Shown piece by piece: positions 17,365-27,041 of a DNA stretch of 64,000 bases. The first letter of the stretch is position 1. Each line of letters starts with the position of its first letter. Source of the DNA: Mucilaginibacter phyllosphaerae (GTDB taxonomy: Bacteria > Bacteroidota > Bacteroidia > Sphingobacteriales > Sphingobacteriaceae); assembly GCF_004378255.1 (NCBI RefSeq), contig NZ_SNQG01000001.1, positions 744,001 to 808,000 of the forward strand, in the 5' to 3' direction. The position numbers and the translations under genes are program-made. The notes below the pieces were generated by a model. That model was given only the letters and a program-made list of their open reading frames with translations. It was not told the origin of the DNA and searched no databases.

Positions 17365-18396
17365 ATGGAATACAGAAAATTAGGCGGATCGGGCTTAAAC
17401 GTACCGGTACTAAGTTTTGGAACAGCTACTTTTGGCGGCGAAGGAGATTTTTTCAAAGCCTGGGGCAACACCCAGTTAGATGATGCCAAAAAACTAATTC
17501 ACCTTTGCCTTGATGCGGGTGTTAATTTTTTTGATACAGCCAACGTTTACTCCGGCGGGGTATCTGAAGAGATTTTGGGCAAAGCGCTGGAAGGCCTGCG
17601 CAACCGCGTACTGATATCCACCAAAGCTACCTTTAAAATGGGCGATGGCGAGAATGATTACGGTTCGTCCCGCTTTCATTTACTAAATTCGGTAGAGGAT
17701 AGCCTGCGCCGTTTAAATACGGATCATATTGATATTTTTCATCTGCATGGCTTTGATGGCAACACCCCGGTTGAAGAAACCCTGCGTACATTAGATAACC
17801 TGATCAGCAGCGGTAAGATCCGCTACATTGCATGCTCTAATTTTTCGGGTTGGCATTTAATGAAATCGCTTTCGGTATCTGAACGTTATGGCTGGGCCAA
17901 ATATATTGCGCACCAGGCCTACTACTCGTTATTAGACCGCGAGTTTGAATGGGAGTTGATGCCGCTGGGTATTGATCAGCATGTAAGCACCATCGTATGG
18001 AGCCCGCTCGCATCCGGCCAGTTGGGTGGGAAATTTCGCCACGGGCAGCCTATCCCGCAGGATAACCGCCGCGCACAAGGCGGCAGCCACGGCCCGGAAA
18101 CGGATATGGAACGCCTTTATACTATTGTAGATGCCTTGGATGAAGTTGCAGAAGAAACGGGCAAATCTGTTGCGCAGGTATCCATCAACTGGTTATTACA
18201 GCGCCCAACAGTTGCCAACATTATTATTGGCGCCCGCAACGGGGAGCAGTTAAAACAAAATCTGGATGCTGTTGGCTGGAACCTTACTACCGACCAGGTT
18301 AAGAAATTGGACACCGCCAGCGACCGCGACCCGATATACCCCTACTGGCACCAACGCCAGGATACCCGGTTAAACCCGCTGCCAAAATTTTATTAA
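17365..18396 (+). CDS. Aldo/keto reductase
   Basis: NADPH-dependent reductase of 343 residues with a TIM-barrel layout. The catalytic tetrad is visible: Asp57 and Tyr62 in FFDTANVYSGG, Lys87 in LISTKATF, and a His in IDIFHLHGFD. The C-terminal cofactor motif IIIGARNGEQLKQNL is present. It resembles the YajO/YakC-like group, acting on small aldehydes or sugars, with unknown substrate. A long bidirectional terminator separates it from the convergent thioredoxin-like gene. Confidence 0.96.
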   Translation: MEYRKLGGSGLNVPVLSFGTATFGGEGDFFKAWGNTQLDDAKKLIHLCLDAGVNFFDTANVYSGGVSEEILGKALEGLRNRVLISTKATFKMGDGENDYGSSRFHLLNSVEDSLRRLNTDHIDIFHLHGFDGNTPVEETLRTLDNLISSGKIRYIACSNFSGWHLMKSLSVSERYGWAKYIAHQAYYSLLDREFEWELMPLGIDQHVSTIVWSPLASGQLGGKFRHGQPIPQDNRRAQGGSHGPETDMERLYTIVDALDEVAEETGKSVAQVSINWLLQRPTVANIIIGARNGEQLKQNLDAVGWNLTTDQVKKLDTASDRDPIYPYWHQRQDTRLNPLPKFY

Positions 18397-18403
18397 TTTT
18401 AAT

Positions 18404-18450
18404 ACATAATAGCTTTAACTGCTTTTTTCAGGCGGTTAAAGCTATTATGT
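18404..18450. terminator. Bidirectional terminator
   Basis: A 19-bp stem (ACATAATAGCTTTAACTGC pairing with GCGGTTAAAGCTATTATGT, one G-T pair) and a nine-base loop, placed exactly between two convergent genes. Confidence 0.85.
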
Positions 18451-19287
18451 TTACTTATTTAAAGCATTATCCAATTGTGCAAACAATACTTTCTGGTCGC
18501 TTGGCCTTGCAGCAGCCGGAATATCTACTTCCCCCTGTTTGTTGATAATTAAATAGTGGGGCATTAATACCATAGCCGTATCGTTACCTATTGCATTACG
18601 GTAAAGGTTGTTATACTCTTTCTCTTCTAAAAACAGGTGAAAACCCGTTACCCGAAACTTAGCTATTTGTTTTTTCCAGATATATCTGTTGCCACCAGAT
18701 ATGTACAGATAAGCCAAATCACTCCGGTTTTTATAATGCTCTTTTACCGGATGTGTAAAATCATCAAACTCCATTAAACATGGGCCGCAGGTGGTACCCC
18801 AAAAATCTACATATACTACTTTGCCTTTAAAATTTTTGCTGATGATACTTTTAAAAGATGTTTCGCCGGCATCAACTGTAATAAAATTTGCCCCGGCCTG
18901 AGTATTTACCGTCATTGCAATCAATATCTTCGATGCCATAAACACCGCTATCAGGCCTGCAATGGTTAAAGCAGGATTTAAAAATGATGGTTTTTCTTTT
19001 TTAGCAAAAATCATCAGCAGGTAAACACCGATAAATAAAAACAGCAGGCTTAAACCGCCTTTTATTGCCGAAATTTGTACAAGGCTTTGGTTCCTTTCAA
19101 ATACCCTATCCAATATTCCGGCTTTTTGAGCTTTACTGATATCAGTATGAATTTGTACAATATCTATAATGGGTTCCCGCACCTCTTTTTGCCAGGCCAC
19201 ATAATACTCGCTTATATCTAAAAGCAACATAGGGATAATAGCCAGCAGTATAGCACCTATCCGAAAATGTCTCGATCTGATCATCAC
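18451..19287 (-). CDS. Membrane-anchored thioredoxin-like (TlpA/redoxin) protein
   Basis: 278 residues. Four hydrophobic segments occupy the first 130 residues (about 10-30, 75-95, 105-128). A thioredoxin fold follows, with the redox motif Cys167-Gly-Pro-Cys170 in VDFWGTTCGPCLMEF. The catalytic domain probably faces the periplasm, as for TlpA-like thiol reductases. The C-terminal half lines up with the redoxin family (VLMPHYLIINKQGEV carries the cis-Pro region). It lies 39 bases downstream of the Gfo/Idh/MocA gene on the same strand and may be co-transcribed. Confidence 0.87.
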   Translation of the reverse strand: MMIRSRHFRIGAILLAIIPMLLLDISEYYVAWQKEVREPIIDIVQIHTDISKAQKAGILDRVFERNQSLVQISAIKGGLSLLFLFIGVYLLMIFAKKEKPSFLNPALTIAGLIAVFMASKILIAMTVNTQAGANFITVDAGETSFKSIISKNFKGKVVYVDFWGTTCGPCLMEFDDFTHPVKEHYKNRSDLAYLYISGGNRYIWKKQIAKFRVTGFHLFLEEKEYNNLYRNAIGNDTAMVLMPHYLIINKQGEVDIPAAARPSDQKVLFAQLDNALNK

Positions 19288-19325
19288 ATTAAATCCATGT
19301 TTGGGCTATATTCATCACTTGCATT

Positions 19326-20690
19326 TTACTTCGCAACTTTCATTTTTTCCGGGTCCCAAAACATGGGGGTGTTTTTGTAATAGCTATCATTACACAGCAA
19401 TGCCGGTGCTGCTGCGCGGTATCCAAAAACAGCATCCTCGGTAACTTTACCATTGGTGCGGATAGCGGTGATCCAGTTGTTCATATGGTCGTATGGGCCG
19501 CCCAGGTAACCTTTCTCTGCATTAAAGGTAATTTCTTCAGGGGGTAAAATATGCTTGCGGCCAGAGTCGGTTTGCCCCGCCTTGCGCATCTTTTCCAGAT
19601 AAAAAGGATCATCAGAAGCTATCACCTTATTACGTTTCAGGGTAACGCTATCCCAGGTAATATCCATAGAGCCTTCGCTGCCTACCAGTTTAAGATAGGT
19701 AGTGCCGCTGGTACCATCCACAAAGTTGCAGCGTAACGACAGGTTAAAGGCCGGGTGCGAAACCGTTTTGCCGTAATCAAACGTGCCTAATAAAACATCA
19801 GGCACTTCGCGGCCATCATTCCAGTAACGCAAGCCGCCCGATGCATAAATTTTATTCGGGCCCATAGAGCCTGTAATAAAATGCAGGCTGCTAAACAGGT
19901 GCACAAATAAGTCGCCCGCCATACCTGTACCGTAATCGGTATAATTCCGCCAGCGGAAAAACCGTTTGGAATCATAAGGGCGTTTTTGGGTATTGCTTAC
20001 GTAGGTTTCCCAATCTACCGTTTGTGCCGATGCATCATCAGGAATGGGGTATTGCCAAACCTCAACAGGTGCCCTGCGCGCCCAAAAGCCCTCGGCATAA
20101 TTCAGTTCGCCAATGGCACCGCTTTTTAACAATTCGTGGGCTTTCTCGTTCCCTAAAGACGATACCCCCTGGCTCCCCACCTGGAAGATCTTGCCGGTTT
20201 CTTTTTGCGCCTTGATCACTGCAGGCCCTTCGGCTACCGAATGTACCATTGGTTTTTCGCAATAAACATGTTTGCCTGCATGCATGGCATCTACAGAAAT
20301 TTGCTGGTGCCAATGATCGGGCGTGGCTATAATCACGGCATCAATATCCTTTCGGTTTAAGATCTCTTTATAAATTTTAGTGGTATAAATATCTGCTCCC
20401 CAACGGGTTTTTGCTTCTTTCAGGCGGCCGTCATAAAGGTCGCACACGGCAACCAACTTTACGCCGGGCACCTGTAAAGCAACAATAGCATCCTGCGTAC
20501 CCATACCGCCGGCACCTATCAGGGCAATATTTACCTGGTTGTTAGGCCCGTATTGATTATACTTTTGTTTAAGATAATGAAAGCTATGCTTATCTGCTGC
20601 CAATAAACCACTGCCTGCAGTTACAGCGGCGGCGGTAGTAGCCAGTTTCTTTATAAAGCCCCTGCGGGATGCTTCAGAATTTTCTTTCAT
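19326..20690 (-). CDS. Gfo/Idh/MocA-family oxidoreductase, Tat-exported
   Basis: 454 residues from the ATG at 20690. The frame opens 31 codons earlier, but the twin-arginine signal (SRRGFIKKLATTAAAVTAG) should lie at the N-terminus. A Rossmann motif (ALIGAGGMGTQD) and the family's CEKPMVHSVAEG motif follow, then a C-terminal alpha/beta domain. Members oxidise or rearrange sugars with NAD(P). Tat-exported ones abound in Bacteroidota and Planctomycetes. The exact substrate is unknown. It is divergent from satD, with the three palindromes between them, so it may share that control. Confidence 0.93.
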   Translation of the reverse strand: MKENSEASRRGFIKKLATTAAAVTAGSGLLAADKHSFHYLKQKYNQYGPNNQVNIALIGAGGMGTQDAIVALQVPGVKLVAVCDLYDGRLKEAKTRWGADIYTTKIYKEILNRKDIDAVIIATPDHWHQQISVDAMHAGKHVYCEKPMVHSVAEGPAVIKAQKETGKIFQVGSQGVSSLGNEKAHELLKSGAIGELNYAEGFWARRAPVEVWQYPIPDDASAQTVDWETYVSNTQKRPYDSKRFFRWRNYTDYGTGMAGDLFVHLFSSLHFITGSMGPNKIYASGGLRYWNDGREVPDVLLGTFDYGKTVSHPAFNLSLRCNFVDGTSGTTYLKLVGSEGSMDITWDSVTLKRNKVIASDDPFYLEKMRKAGQTDSGRKHILPPEEITFNAEKGYLGGPYDHMNNWITAIRTNGKVTEDAVFGYRAAAPALLCNDSYYKNTPMFWDPEKMKVAK

Positions 20691-20798
20691 AGTTGGTGCG
20701 TTAGGTGTTATTATTGTTAAGTTTAACAGGGCAAGGATGCCGAAAAGTGAAGATATAAATTTTTTAATAATATCTCCAATCATCAGTAGCCAATAAAT

Positions 20799-20874
20799 TT
20801 AGCCCATTAAAGCTAATATCAATAAAATTAGCTTTTTAATGCTAATAATTATTATATTAGCCTTATAATGCTAA
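20799..20874. promoter_or_regulatory. Triple palindromic operator, exact 29-bp period
   Basis: Three copies of the 18-bp palindrome TTAGC-N8-GCTAA begin at 20799, 20828 and 20857. The spacers are CCATTAAA, TTTTTAAT and CTTATAAT. The array ends 24 bases before the satD ATG and lies between satD and the divergent oxidoreductase gene. Repeated dyad sites at constant spacing imply cooperative binding of a dimeric regulator. The SatD protein itself ends in a helix-turn-helix, so autoregulation is a plausible inference. Confidence 0.8.
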
Positions 20875-20898
20875 TGCAAAAAATTATAGGCTACTGTT

Positions 20899-21505
20899 AT
20901 GAATGCAATATTTACTGCTGATATCGTTAATTCATCATCACTTAACCAACAAGGATTTGATAAACTGATAGGCGATCTTAAAAATCTTTTTAAAACTGAT
21001 AATAAAGACTTTTACAACGGTGATAGTTTCAGGGTGCTTATAAAACAACCCGGCGACGCGTTGATGCAATGTATAAAAAGCAGATTATTGGCCATCCAAT
21101 GTTCTGGCCGGTTACGGGTAGACATAAGGGTGAGCATCAATATTGGCAACCTGCAATCAAAGCAAATTGACCTGAGATCAAGTATGGATGAACTTTTAGT
21201 ACAATCGGGCAGAAGCTTTACGCGGCTGCAAAACACTACACAGCGTTTGTATATTACCGCAGGTGACAAGGATGCCGATTTTACCTATGATATTATTGCT
21301 GAATATACCGACACCTTGCTGGAACAAGTAACCGCCAAACAAGCACAAATACTTTTTCTTTTACTATCAGGTAAAACCCAGGTAGAAACAGCCCATCAAC
21401 TGGCCTTATCAACCGCAACAATAAGCAAGCAGGTAAAGGCCGCGCGATATGATAAAATTAAAAGCGTACTTCATAAATTTGAAGTATTAACCAACCAACT
21501 ACAGC

Positions 21506-21516
<11 letters not shown>
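20899..21516 (+). CDS. SatD-family protein with C-terminal helix-turn-helix
   Basis: 205 residues. The N-terminus AIFTADIVNSSSLNQQGFDK and the middle (NGDSFRVLIKQPGDALMQ, VDIRVSINIG) match the SatD family, named from a Streptococcus mutans acid-tolerance locus. The C-terminal 65 residues (AKQAQILFLLLSGKTQVETA then LSTATISKQVKAARYDKI) form a helix-turn-helix like those in phage or LuxR-type regulators. It overlaps the DUF3307 gene by 11 bases, a linkage I know from other Bacteroidota. The triple operator lies just upstream. Confidence 0.85.
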
Positions 21517-22258
<742 letters not shown>

Positions 22259-22377
22259 AGAATACCTTGTTATTACTGATGTTTTAATGAAGGCAAAGTA
22301 AATACATTATCATAATTTCACTATCAGCCATCAACTATGTACTATCAACCACAAAAACTTATCTTTGCGCCATACTC

Positions 22378-23109
22378 ATGAGCAAAACCGTAATACCATA
22401 CCAAAACCAGCAGGGCACCAAAAAAGAGCAGGTAGCCGATATGTTTAACAACATTTCAAAAACTTACGATTTTTTGAACCATTTTATGTCGCTGGGGATA
22501 GATATCATCTGGCGTAAGAAGGCTATTAATGAATTAAAAAACGATAAGCCACAATTAATACTGGATGTAGCTACCGGAACAGGTGATTTTGCCTTTGAGG
22601 CCCTTAAGATCTTAAAACCCAAAAAAATTGTGGGTGTGGATATTTCTCGCGGGATGCTGGATATTGCCGATCAGAAGATCGCTAAACGCAACCTGGCCGA
22701 CAAGTTTGAGGTAAAACTTGGCGATTCTGAAAAATTACCTTTTGGAGCCGATGAATTTGATGCCGTTACCGTAGCCTATGGTGTACGCAATTTTGAAAAC
22801 CTGGAGAAAGGCCTGGCAGATATAAACAGGGTATTAAAACCAGGTGGCAAAGCTGTAGTGCTGGAGTTTTCTAAGCCGAAAAAGTTCCCTGTAAAACAGC
22901 TTTATGCGTTTTATTTTAATTACATAACGCCGGGCATAGGCAAGCTTTTTTCTAAAGATGCCAGGGCATATACCTATCTGCCGGAGTCTGTGGCGGCTTT
23001 TCCGGATGGCGCAACGTTTACCGGTCTGATGCAAAAAGCCGGCTTTAAAGATACCAAATGCCGCCCTTTAGCGTTTGGTATCTGTTCTATTTACACAGGT
23101 ATTAAATGA
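22378..23109 (+). CDS. ubiE: Demethylmenaquinone methyltransferase
   Basis: SAM-dependent C-methyltransferase of menaquinone synthesis, 243 residues. The motif I LDVATGTGDFAFEA, the family signature ADEFDAVTVAYGVRNFENL, and the C-terminal LAFGICSIYTGIK support it. As this organism respires through complex I, menaquinone is the expected product. Its stop overlaps the porT ATG by four bases, an arrangement found widely in Bacteroidota. Confidence 0.97.
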   Translation: MSKTVIPYQNQQGTKKEQVADMFNNISKTYDFLNHFMSLGIDIIWRKKAINELKNDKPQLILDVATGTGDFAFEALKILKPKKIVGVDISRGMLDIADQKIAKRNLADKFEVKLGDSEKLPFGADEFDAVTVAYGVRNFENLEKGLADINRVLKPGGKAVVLEFSKPKKFPVKQLYAFYFNYITPGIGKLFSKDARAYTYLPESVAAFPDGATFTGLMQKAGFKDTKCRPLAFGICSIYTGIK

Positions 23110-23831
23110 TAAAAAGAAGCCTTTTACTACTTATTGTTTTGTTGGGCTGCAGCAACTTTTTGTTTGCCCAGGCATGGGGTGGCGGCGCCGACCAAACAGA
23201 CCTGAGTTTTGGTTTTTCATTCTCCTACGTACAAAGCAGCTTTAAAATAATTAAACAACCCAACTGGCGCCAGCCTTTTGTAGACCCGGAAACTAATACC
23301 AATGTTAGCAGCCCGTTAAACAGTATCAGTTCAAAAAATACACCTGGTTTTGCCGTTGGCTTTTTAACCCGCTACCGCCTAACCGAACATTTAGAGGCCA
23401 GAATTACCCCTTCGCTTGTGTTTTCTGACAGAACGGTGAGTTACGCCTACGTTTTGCCAGAGCAGGACGTGATTAAATCGGTACAGGCTACAACAGTTGA
23501 TTTCCCCTTGCAACTTAAATTAAAATCAGATCGTGTGGGGAATATGCGGGCATACCTGGTGGGCGGCCTGAAATACTCAGGCGCAATCGGCTCTAAGAAA
23601 GATGCAGCCAACACCGCCCCTACAGAACGTTTATTGCAGAACGTAAAAGGTTATGCATCTTACGAAGCAGGTTTTGGTTTTGATATCTATTTTGAATATT
23701 TTAAATTATCGCCCGAAATTAAATTGACCAATAGCTTCGGCAATATGCTGGTAGCAGAGAATACCCCCTATGCAGTGCCTATTAATAAGCTTACGTTGCA
23801 TACTTTTATGTTTAGCTTATTTTTTGAATAA
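23106..23831 (+). CDS. porT: Type IX secretion protein PorT
   Basis: 241-residue outer-membrane barrel protein with a signal peptide (KRSLLLLIVLLGCSNFLFAQ). The mature sequence begins QAWGGGADQTDLSFGFSFSY and has regular amphipathic strands and an aromatic C-terminus (LHTFMFSLFFE). Coupling to ubiE is the well-known location of porT/sprT. PorT is an essential T9SS component needed to secrete proteins with C-terminal sorting domains. Homology was judged by context and features. Confidence 0.88.
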   Translation: MIKRSLLLLIVLLGCSNFLFAQAWGGGADQTDLSFGFSFSYVQSSFKIIKQPNWRQPFVDPETNTNVSSPLNSISSKNTPGFAVGFLTRYRLTEHLEARITPSLVFSDRTVSYAYVLPEQDVIKSVQATTVDFPLQLKLKSDRVGNMRAYLVGGLKYSGAIGSKKDAANTAPTERLLQNVKGYASYEAGFGFDIYFEYFKLSPEIKLTNSFGNMLVAENTPYAVPINKLTLHTFMFSLFFE

Positions 23832-23838
23832 TACATTG

Positions 23839-24342
23839 TTAATCCAGCCGTTTTTCAAAACATACAAATTTTAACCCCGGCCTAAATTGCAGCGTGATCT
23901 CTCCTTTTAAACTGTAGCCCAATTTTGGGAAAAGCTGCTGCGTGGCATGGTTATGCGAATTGGTATCTATACGCAATGTGTGAATGCCGCGCTGCAGGGC
24001 TACCACTTCGGCTTGTTGGAGCAGGTCTGCCGCCAGCCCCCTGCCTCTAAAACGCGGACTAACCGCCAAACGGTGCGTAACAATAGCTTCTTCGCTGATA
24101 TCTAAACCCACCTGTGCATATTCGGGATATTGCTCGGTAGTGATGGCCGTTACCCCGGCAATCTGGCCGTCAACTTCGGCTACCCAAAGCTGCCCTGCTA
24201 TAATATCTTCTTCAAAAACCTGTGGGTTGGGGTAGGTATCGTCCCACTGCAAATTACCGGCGGCACGCATAATAGGTACCACATCAGTTATGATCTGCAT
24301 AATGGCGGGAATATCAGATAAGGTGGCAATACGAATACTCAT
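23839..24342 (-). CDS. GNAT-family N-acetyltransferase
   Basis: 167-residue acetyltransferase. It starts IRIATLSDIPAIMQII, has the strand LWVAEVDGQIAGVTAI, and has motif A as HRLAVSPRFRGRGLAADLLQ, which forms the acetyl-CoA pyrophosphate loop. IDTNSHNHATQQLFPKLGYS is the usual last motif. Substrate unknown. It is convergent with porT, eight bases apart. Confidence 0.94.
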   Translation of the reverse strand: MSIRIATLSDIPAIMQIITDVVPIMRAAGNLQWDDTYPNPQVFEEDIIAGQLWVAEVDGQIAGVTAITTEQYPEYAQVGLDISEEAIVTHRLAVSPRFRGRGLAADLLQQAEVVALQRGIHTLRIDTNSHNHATQQLFPKLGYSLKGEITLQFRPGLKFVCFEKRLD

Positions 24343-24360
24343 GATTATTTATTAATTAGG

Positions 24361-24969
24361 CTAATTTTCTCCTTTACAATATCCTATATAAAATCTTTTT
24401 AATCCTTTTTCTTTTGCTATTACTTCCTTATCATGTGGTACTAAATAGCCGCTATCAATCAATAAATTATTGCCTAAAACAGCAGTTGCTTTACTATTAT
24501 AATTAAGCGTTAATTTATTCCCCTCAAGCTCCCATTTACCGGTAGTCCAATCATTGTAAAAGAAAACACCAGTCCAATGTAGTTCAAACGTTTTGTCTTT
24601 TCTAAATTTAATAGAAGCCTGGTTTTGTGTCCCCTCATAACAAGCGCGAAACTTCACATCACTTTCAAAACGTTCTGATGAACCCAATGGCAATAAAACA
24701 ACAAATAAATAGACCAATAAAGGCAAAAACATCATTGCAATTAACGACTTACGCTGTTTAATAATAGCAACTATTTGTTTAATGCAATTGATAGCTATTG
24801 TGATGAATAACCCCGCGATCATTATCTGTGTTATGATCAAAAACCACAAGGGCATTAATTTATCAATATGGTAGTAAAAAAAAGTCAGCAGGGTAAACGC
24901 TATCCCAATAATTGCGGCCTTTACAATTGAGCTTTTCAAATCCACTTGTTTGGTACTATCCTGTTTCAC
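24361..24969 (-). CDS. Membrane protein translationally coupled to the S24 repressor
   Basis: 202 residues, not recognised. It starts at GTG, overlapping the TAG stop of the S24 gene by one base. Three hydrophobic segments (about 12-32, 40-62, 78-98) are followed by a soluble domain of about 100 residues rich in alternating strands (IKFRKDKTFELHW, GKWELEGNKLTLNY), a lipocalin- or META-like look. The tight coupling suggests joint function with the repressor, for example as a membrane sensor, but nothing in the sequence proves it. Confidence 0.75.
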   Translation of the reverse strand: MKQDSTKQVDLKSSIVKAAIIGIAFTLLTFFYYHIDKLMPLWFLIITQIMIAGLFITIAINCIKQIVAIIKQRKSLIAMMFLPLLVYLFVVLLPLGSSERFESDVKFRACYEGTQNQASIKFRKDKTFELHWTGVFFYNDWTTGKWELEGNKLTLNYNSKATAVLGNNLLIDSGYLVPHDKEVIAKEKGLKRFYIGYCKGEN

Positions 24970-25661
24970 TAATGGTTATGCTTTTTATGAATATCCTTCA
25001 CCAGGCATAACTTTTTAATTTCATCTATGCGGATGGGGAAAGGCGAATATTTTAAGCGGCCGCCAACCATTTCTGTTACATTATCTGAGTGGGCAATCAC
25101 CTCTTCGGGATTATCGCTGGCCAGCAGGCGTTTGTACATACGGTAATCACCCCACTCTATATAATACACTTCACCGGGTAATATTTTTTTATCGTTGATG
25201 ATCTTGAGGGCAACCCAGCAACCGTTCTCCAGATATGGGTACATCGAGTGCCCCCACACCGGCAGTGCAAAGTCGCACTCCTCAATCCCCGGGAAATTCA
25301 TGCGGCCAACCGGATGCGCATCATTAATATCATTATAAACCTCTACACCAGATGCAGTTGCTGTAATTTCGTACATCGGTATTCCTTCCTCTTTTCTGAC
25401 TACTGCCGGTTTATCAGCACTTTTTTTATTGCCTAAATATTCAGCATACTTTTCCTTAAAAGTCTTCAATTTTTCGGGGTCGATATTCTGCCGGCTCTTA
25501 ATAATTTCGGTAATAGAACTGGCCGAATTAAAGCTTAATGCCTCGGCTAACTCGCTGTTGTTGTTAAAAGCCCGCCCTCTTAACTGGTTATAAAGTATAA
25601 TAAACTCCAGAGTTTCAGGCCTTACGGTTTTTATTTTACTTGGTTTTAAAAGCTCGTCCAT
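24969..25661 (-). CDS. S24-family (CI/LexA-like) repressor
   Basis: 230 residues. The N-terminal 75 residues contain a helix-turn-helix (NNNSELAEALSFNSASSITE) and the C-terminal half is an S24 autopeptidase, with Ser139 in WGHSMYPYLENG and Lys177 in YRMYKRLL. A possible self-cleavage site is near ATASG at 101-105. Such proteins repress prophage or SOS genes until damage triggers self-cleavage. The divergent intergenic region holds TAAAGA-N4-TCTTTA palindromes, one of which recurs upstream of the phage terminase operon at 31.1 kb, making this the best candidate controller of that block. Confidence 0.88.
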   Translation of the reverse strand: MDELLKPSKIKTVRPETLEFIILYNQLRGRAFNNNSELAEALSFNSASSITEIIKSRQNIDPEKLKTFKEKYAEYLGNKKSADKPAVVRKEEGIPMYEITATASGVEVYNDINDAHPVGRMNFPGIEECDFALPVWGHSMYPYLENGCWVALKIINDKKILPGEVYYIEWGDYRMYKRLLASDNPEEVIAHSDNVTEMVGGRLKYSPFPIRIDEIKKLCLVKDIHKKHNH

Positions 25662-25685
25662 TTCAATAAAAATAAATTACAGATT

Positions 25686-25801
25686 TTTCTTTATTTTATT
25701 AAAGATATTTCTTTATATTTGTTCATTCGATAATTGCTAATTTAAAACTAATAATCAACAATACAAATAAAGCAGTTACAGAATTTAAAGAATATCCTTT
25801 A
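25686..25801 (+). promoter_or_regulatory. Operator/promoter region of the S24 locus
   Basis: A 16-bp palindrome TAAAGA-TATT-TCTTTA spans 25700-25715, with an extra half-site TTTCTTTA at 25686-25693. It abuts TATATTTG (25714-25721), a match to the Bacteroidota -7 element for plus-strand transcription. A second site, TAAAGA-ATAT-CCTTTA (one mismatch), lies at 25786-25801. The first site has an identical-arm copy at 31106-31121. Confidence 0.75.
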
Positions 25802-25861
25802 AGCCTTTCAACGGGCATAAAGAGTTAATAACCCGAATAAAACAGTATTAATAACATTTAT

Positions 25862-26044
25862 ATGCACTTAGCCCATTCTGCCCTGCGTACCAAACAAAAA
25901 AATGGCAAAAGCCAATTAGCCAACAAAGAACTGGATGAGCGTTATCGGGCCTATTTAACCGCCTGCAATAAATATCAGGCAGAAATTGCAGCCATACAAA
26001 AGTATATGCCTGGCTGGCTGCCACCATTTAAGTTAAAAGCTTAA
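25862..26044 (+). CDS. Small protein divergent from S24 repressor
   Basis: 60 residues, rich in Lys, Ala and Tyr (for example ELDERYRAYLTACNKYQAEI), probably helical, with no signal or membrane segment. It is the first gene behind the S24 operator region and may be repressed by that protein. Function unknown. Confidence 0.6.
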   Translation: MHLAHSALRTKQKNGKSQLANKELDERYRAYLTACNKYQAEIAAIQKYMPGWLPPFKLKA

Positions 26045-26065
26045 AACTTCTGCTCTCTTTTTACC

Positions 26066-26503
26066 ATGAACCATAAAATAAAAACAGCTATGATAAAAAT
26101 TACACAAAAACTAAAGGACCAATTATGGTGGCTTATTATTACGGTAGATTACAACTACAGCCGCATTAGTATTGCAGACCACGATCTGACCGAAGACACC
26201 CTTACCCTTTGGCTGGAAGATAAGCAAGACTTTAAGAACTCGCTGGAAGAATGCCTGCAGCTTGATATTCCTCTAAAGAACTTTGCCAAGATCATTAAGG
26301 CCGAAAACTTAAACAGTTACGAAGGCCAGCGCCTGCATCCCAACAAACAGTTTGTTTATAAAACCCGTGTACAGATCAACGAGGCCATTACCTGGTATCA
26401 ACAAGACGCTACACTTGCAGAGCAGCAGTGGGCGCGGGAAGCGCTGTTAAAGGCCATTCTTACCCAACTGGTAGAAACAGAAGTTACAGATAAAAACTGG
26501 TAG
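26066..26503 (+). CDS. Hypothetical cytoplasmic protein
   Basis: 145 residues, not recognised. A second Met at residue 9 is an alternative start. Composition is acidic and aromatic (ADHDLTEDTLTLWLEDKQDF), ending in helices rich in Glu and Gln (ATLAEQQWAREALLKAIL). It follows the 60-residue gene by 21 bases, so both are probably one transcript from the S24-controlled promoter. It could be an early function under repressor control, but there is no family evidence. Confidence 0.7.
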   Translation: MNHKIKTAMIKITQKLKDQLWWLIITVDYNYSRISIADHDLTEDTLTLWLEDKQDFKNSLEECLQLDIPLKNFAKIIKAENLNSYEGQRLHPNKQFVYKTRVQINEAITWYQQDATLAEQQWAREALLKAILTQLVETEVTDKNW

Positions 26504-26615
26504 CAATTATGCCAAACAGCATTATAAGCATGATTTTAATTGTAGCATTTATTTGAATCATAAGTGACCCAACCCGCTATGTTAATGAACAAACAATAAA
26601 AAATTGGTGATTTTG

Positions 26616-26954
26616 CTACTTTGTTTTAACCAGTTTTTCCTGTTGCTGATCTGCTTCTGCCAGCTCTTCTACCTCACTTACCGCTTCTGCAGGAGCGGTT
26701 GCATAATTAAGCTTACGAAAACGCCAAATGGCGAAGGCAGGTTCCTGGAAACGATTGATCAGTTTGAAAAATTTAGGGAAATTATGCACTTCATCAAGCA
26801 GTACACCGGTTACAATGCCGTTATTGTCTAATATTTCGCGGATAGTATATTCTTTATCTTTAGTGATCCAGATCTCAAAGTCACGCCTTATCTCCTCGTT
26901 CTTATCAGGATCTATCTTATCATTAATGCAAATCACTTTATCGCCGGGCCTCAT
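26616..26954 (-). CDS. Conserved hypothetical small protein
   Basis: 112 residues, soluble, not recognised. The N-terminal part (RPGDKVICINDKIDPDKN, then KDKEYTIREILDNNGIVT) suggests a small beta-barrel (SH3-like) fold. The C-terminal tail is acidic and low in complexity (Glu/Ala/Gln, about residues 85-105). No functional partner is evident nearby. Confidence 0.75.
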   Translation of the reverse strand: MRPGDKVICINDKIDPDKNEEIRRDFEIWITKDKEYTIREILDNNGIVTGVLLDEVHNFPKFFKLINRFQEPAFAIWRFRKLNYATAPAEAVSEVEELAEADQQQEKLVKTK

Positions 26955-27041
26955 AGTAAGTCAAAAGTAAAAAATTCAAAAGTAAAAAGCTGTAATTACT
27001 CGATAATAAACTATCCGGATTAAACATAATGTTCTTTCACC

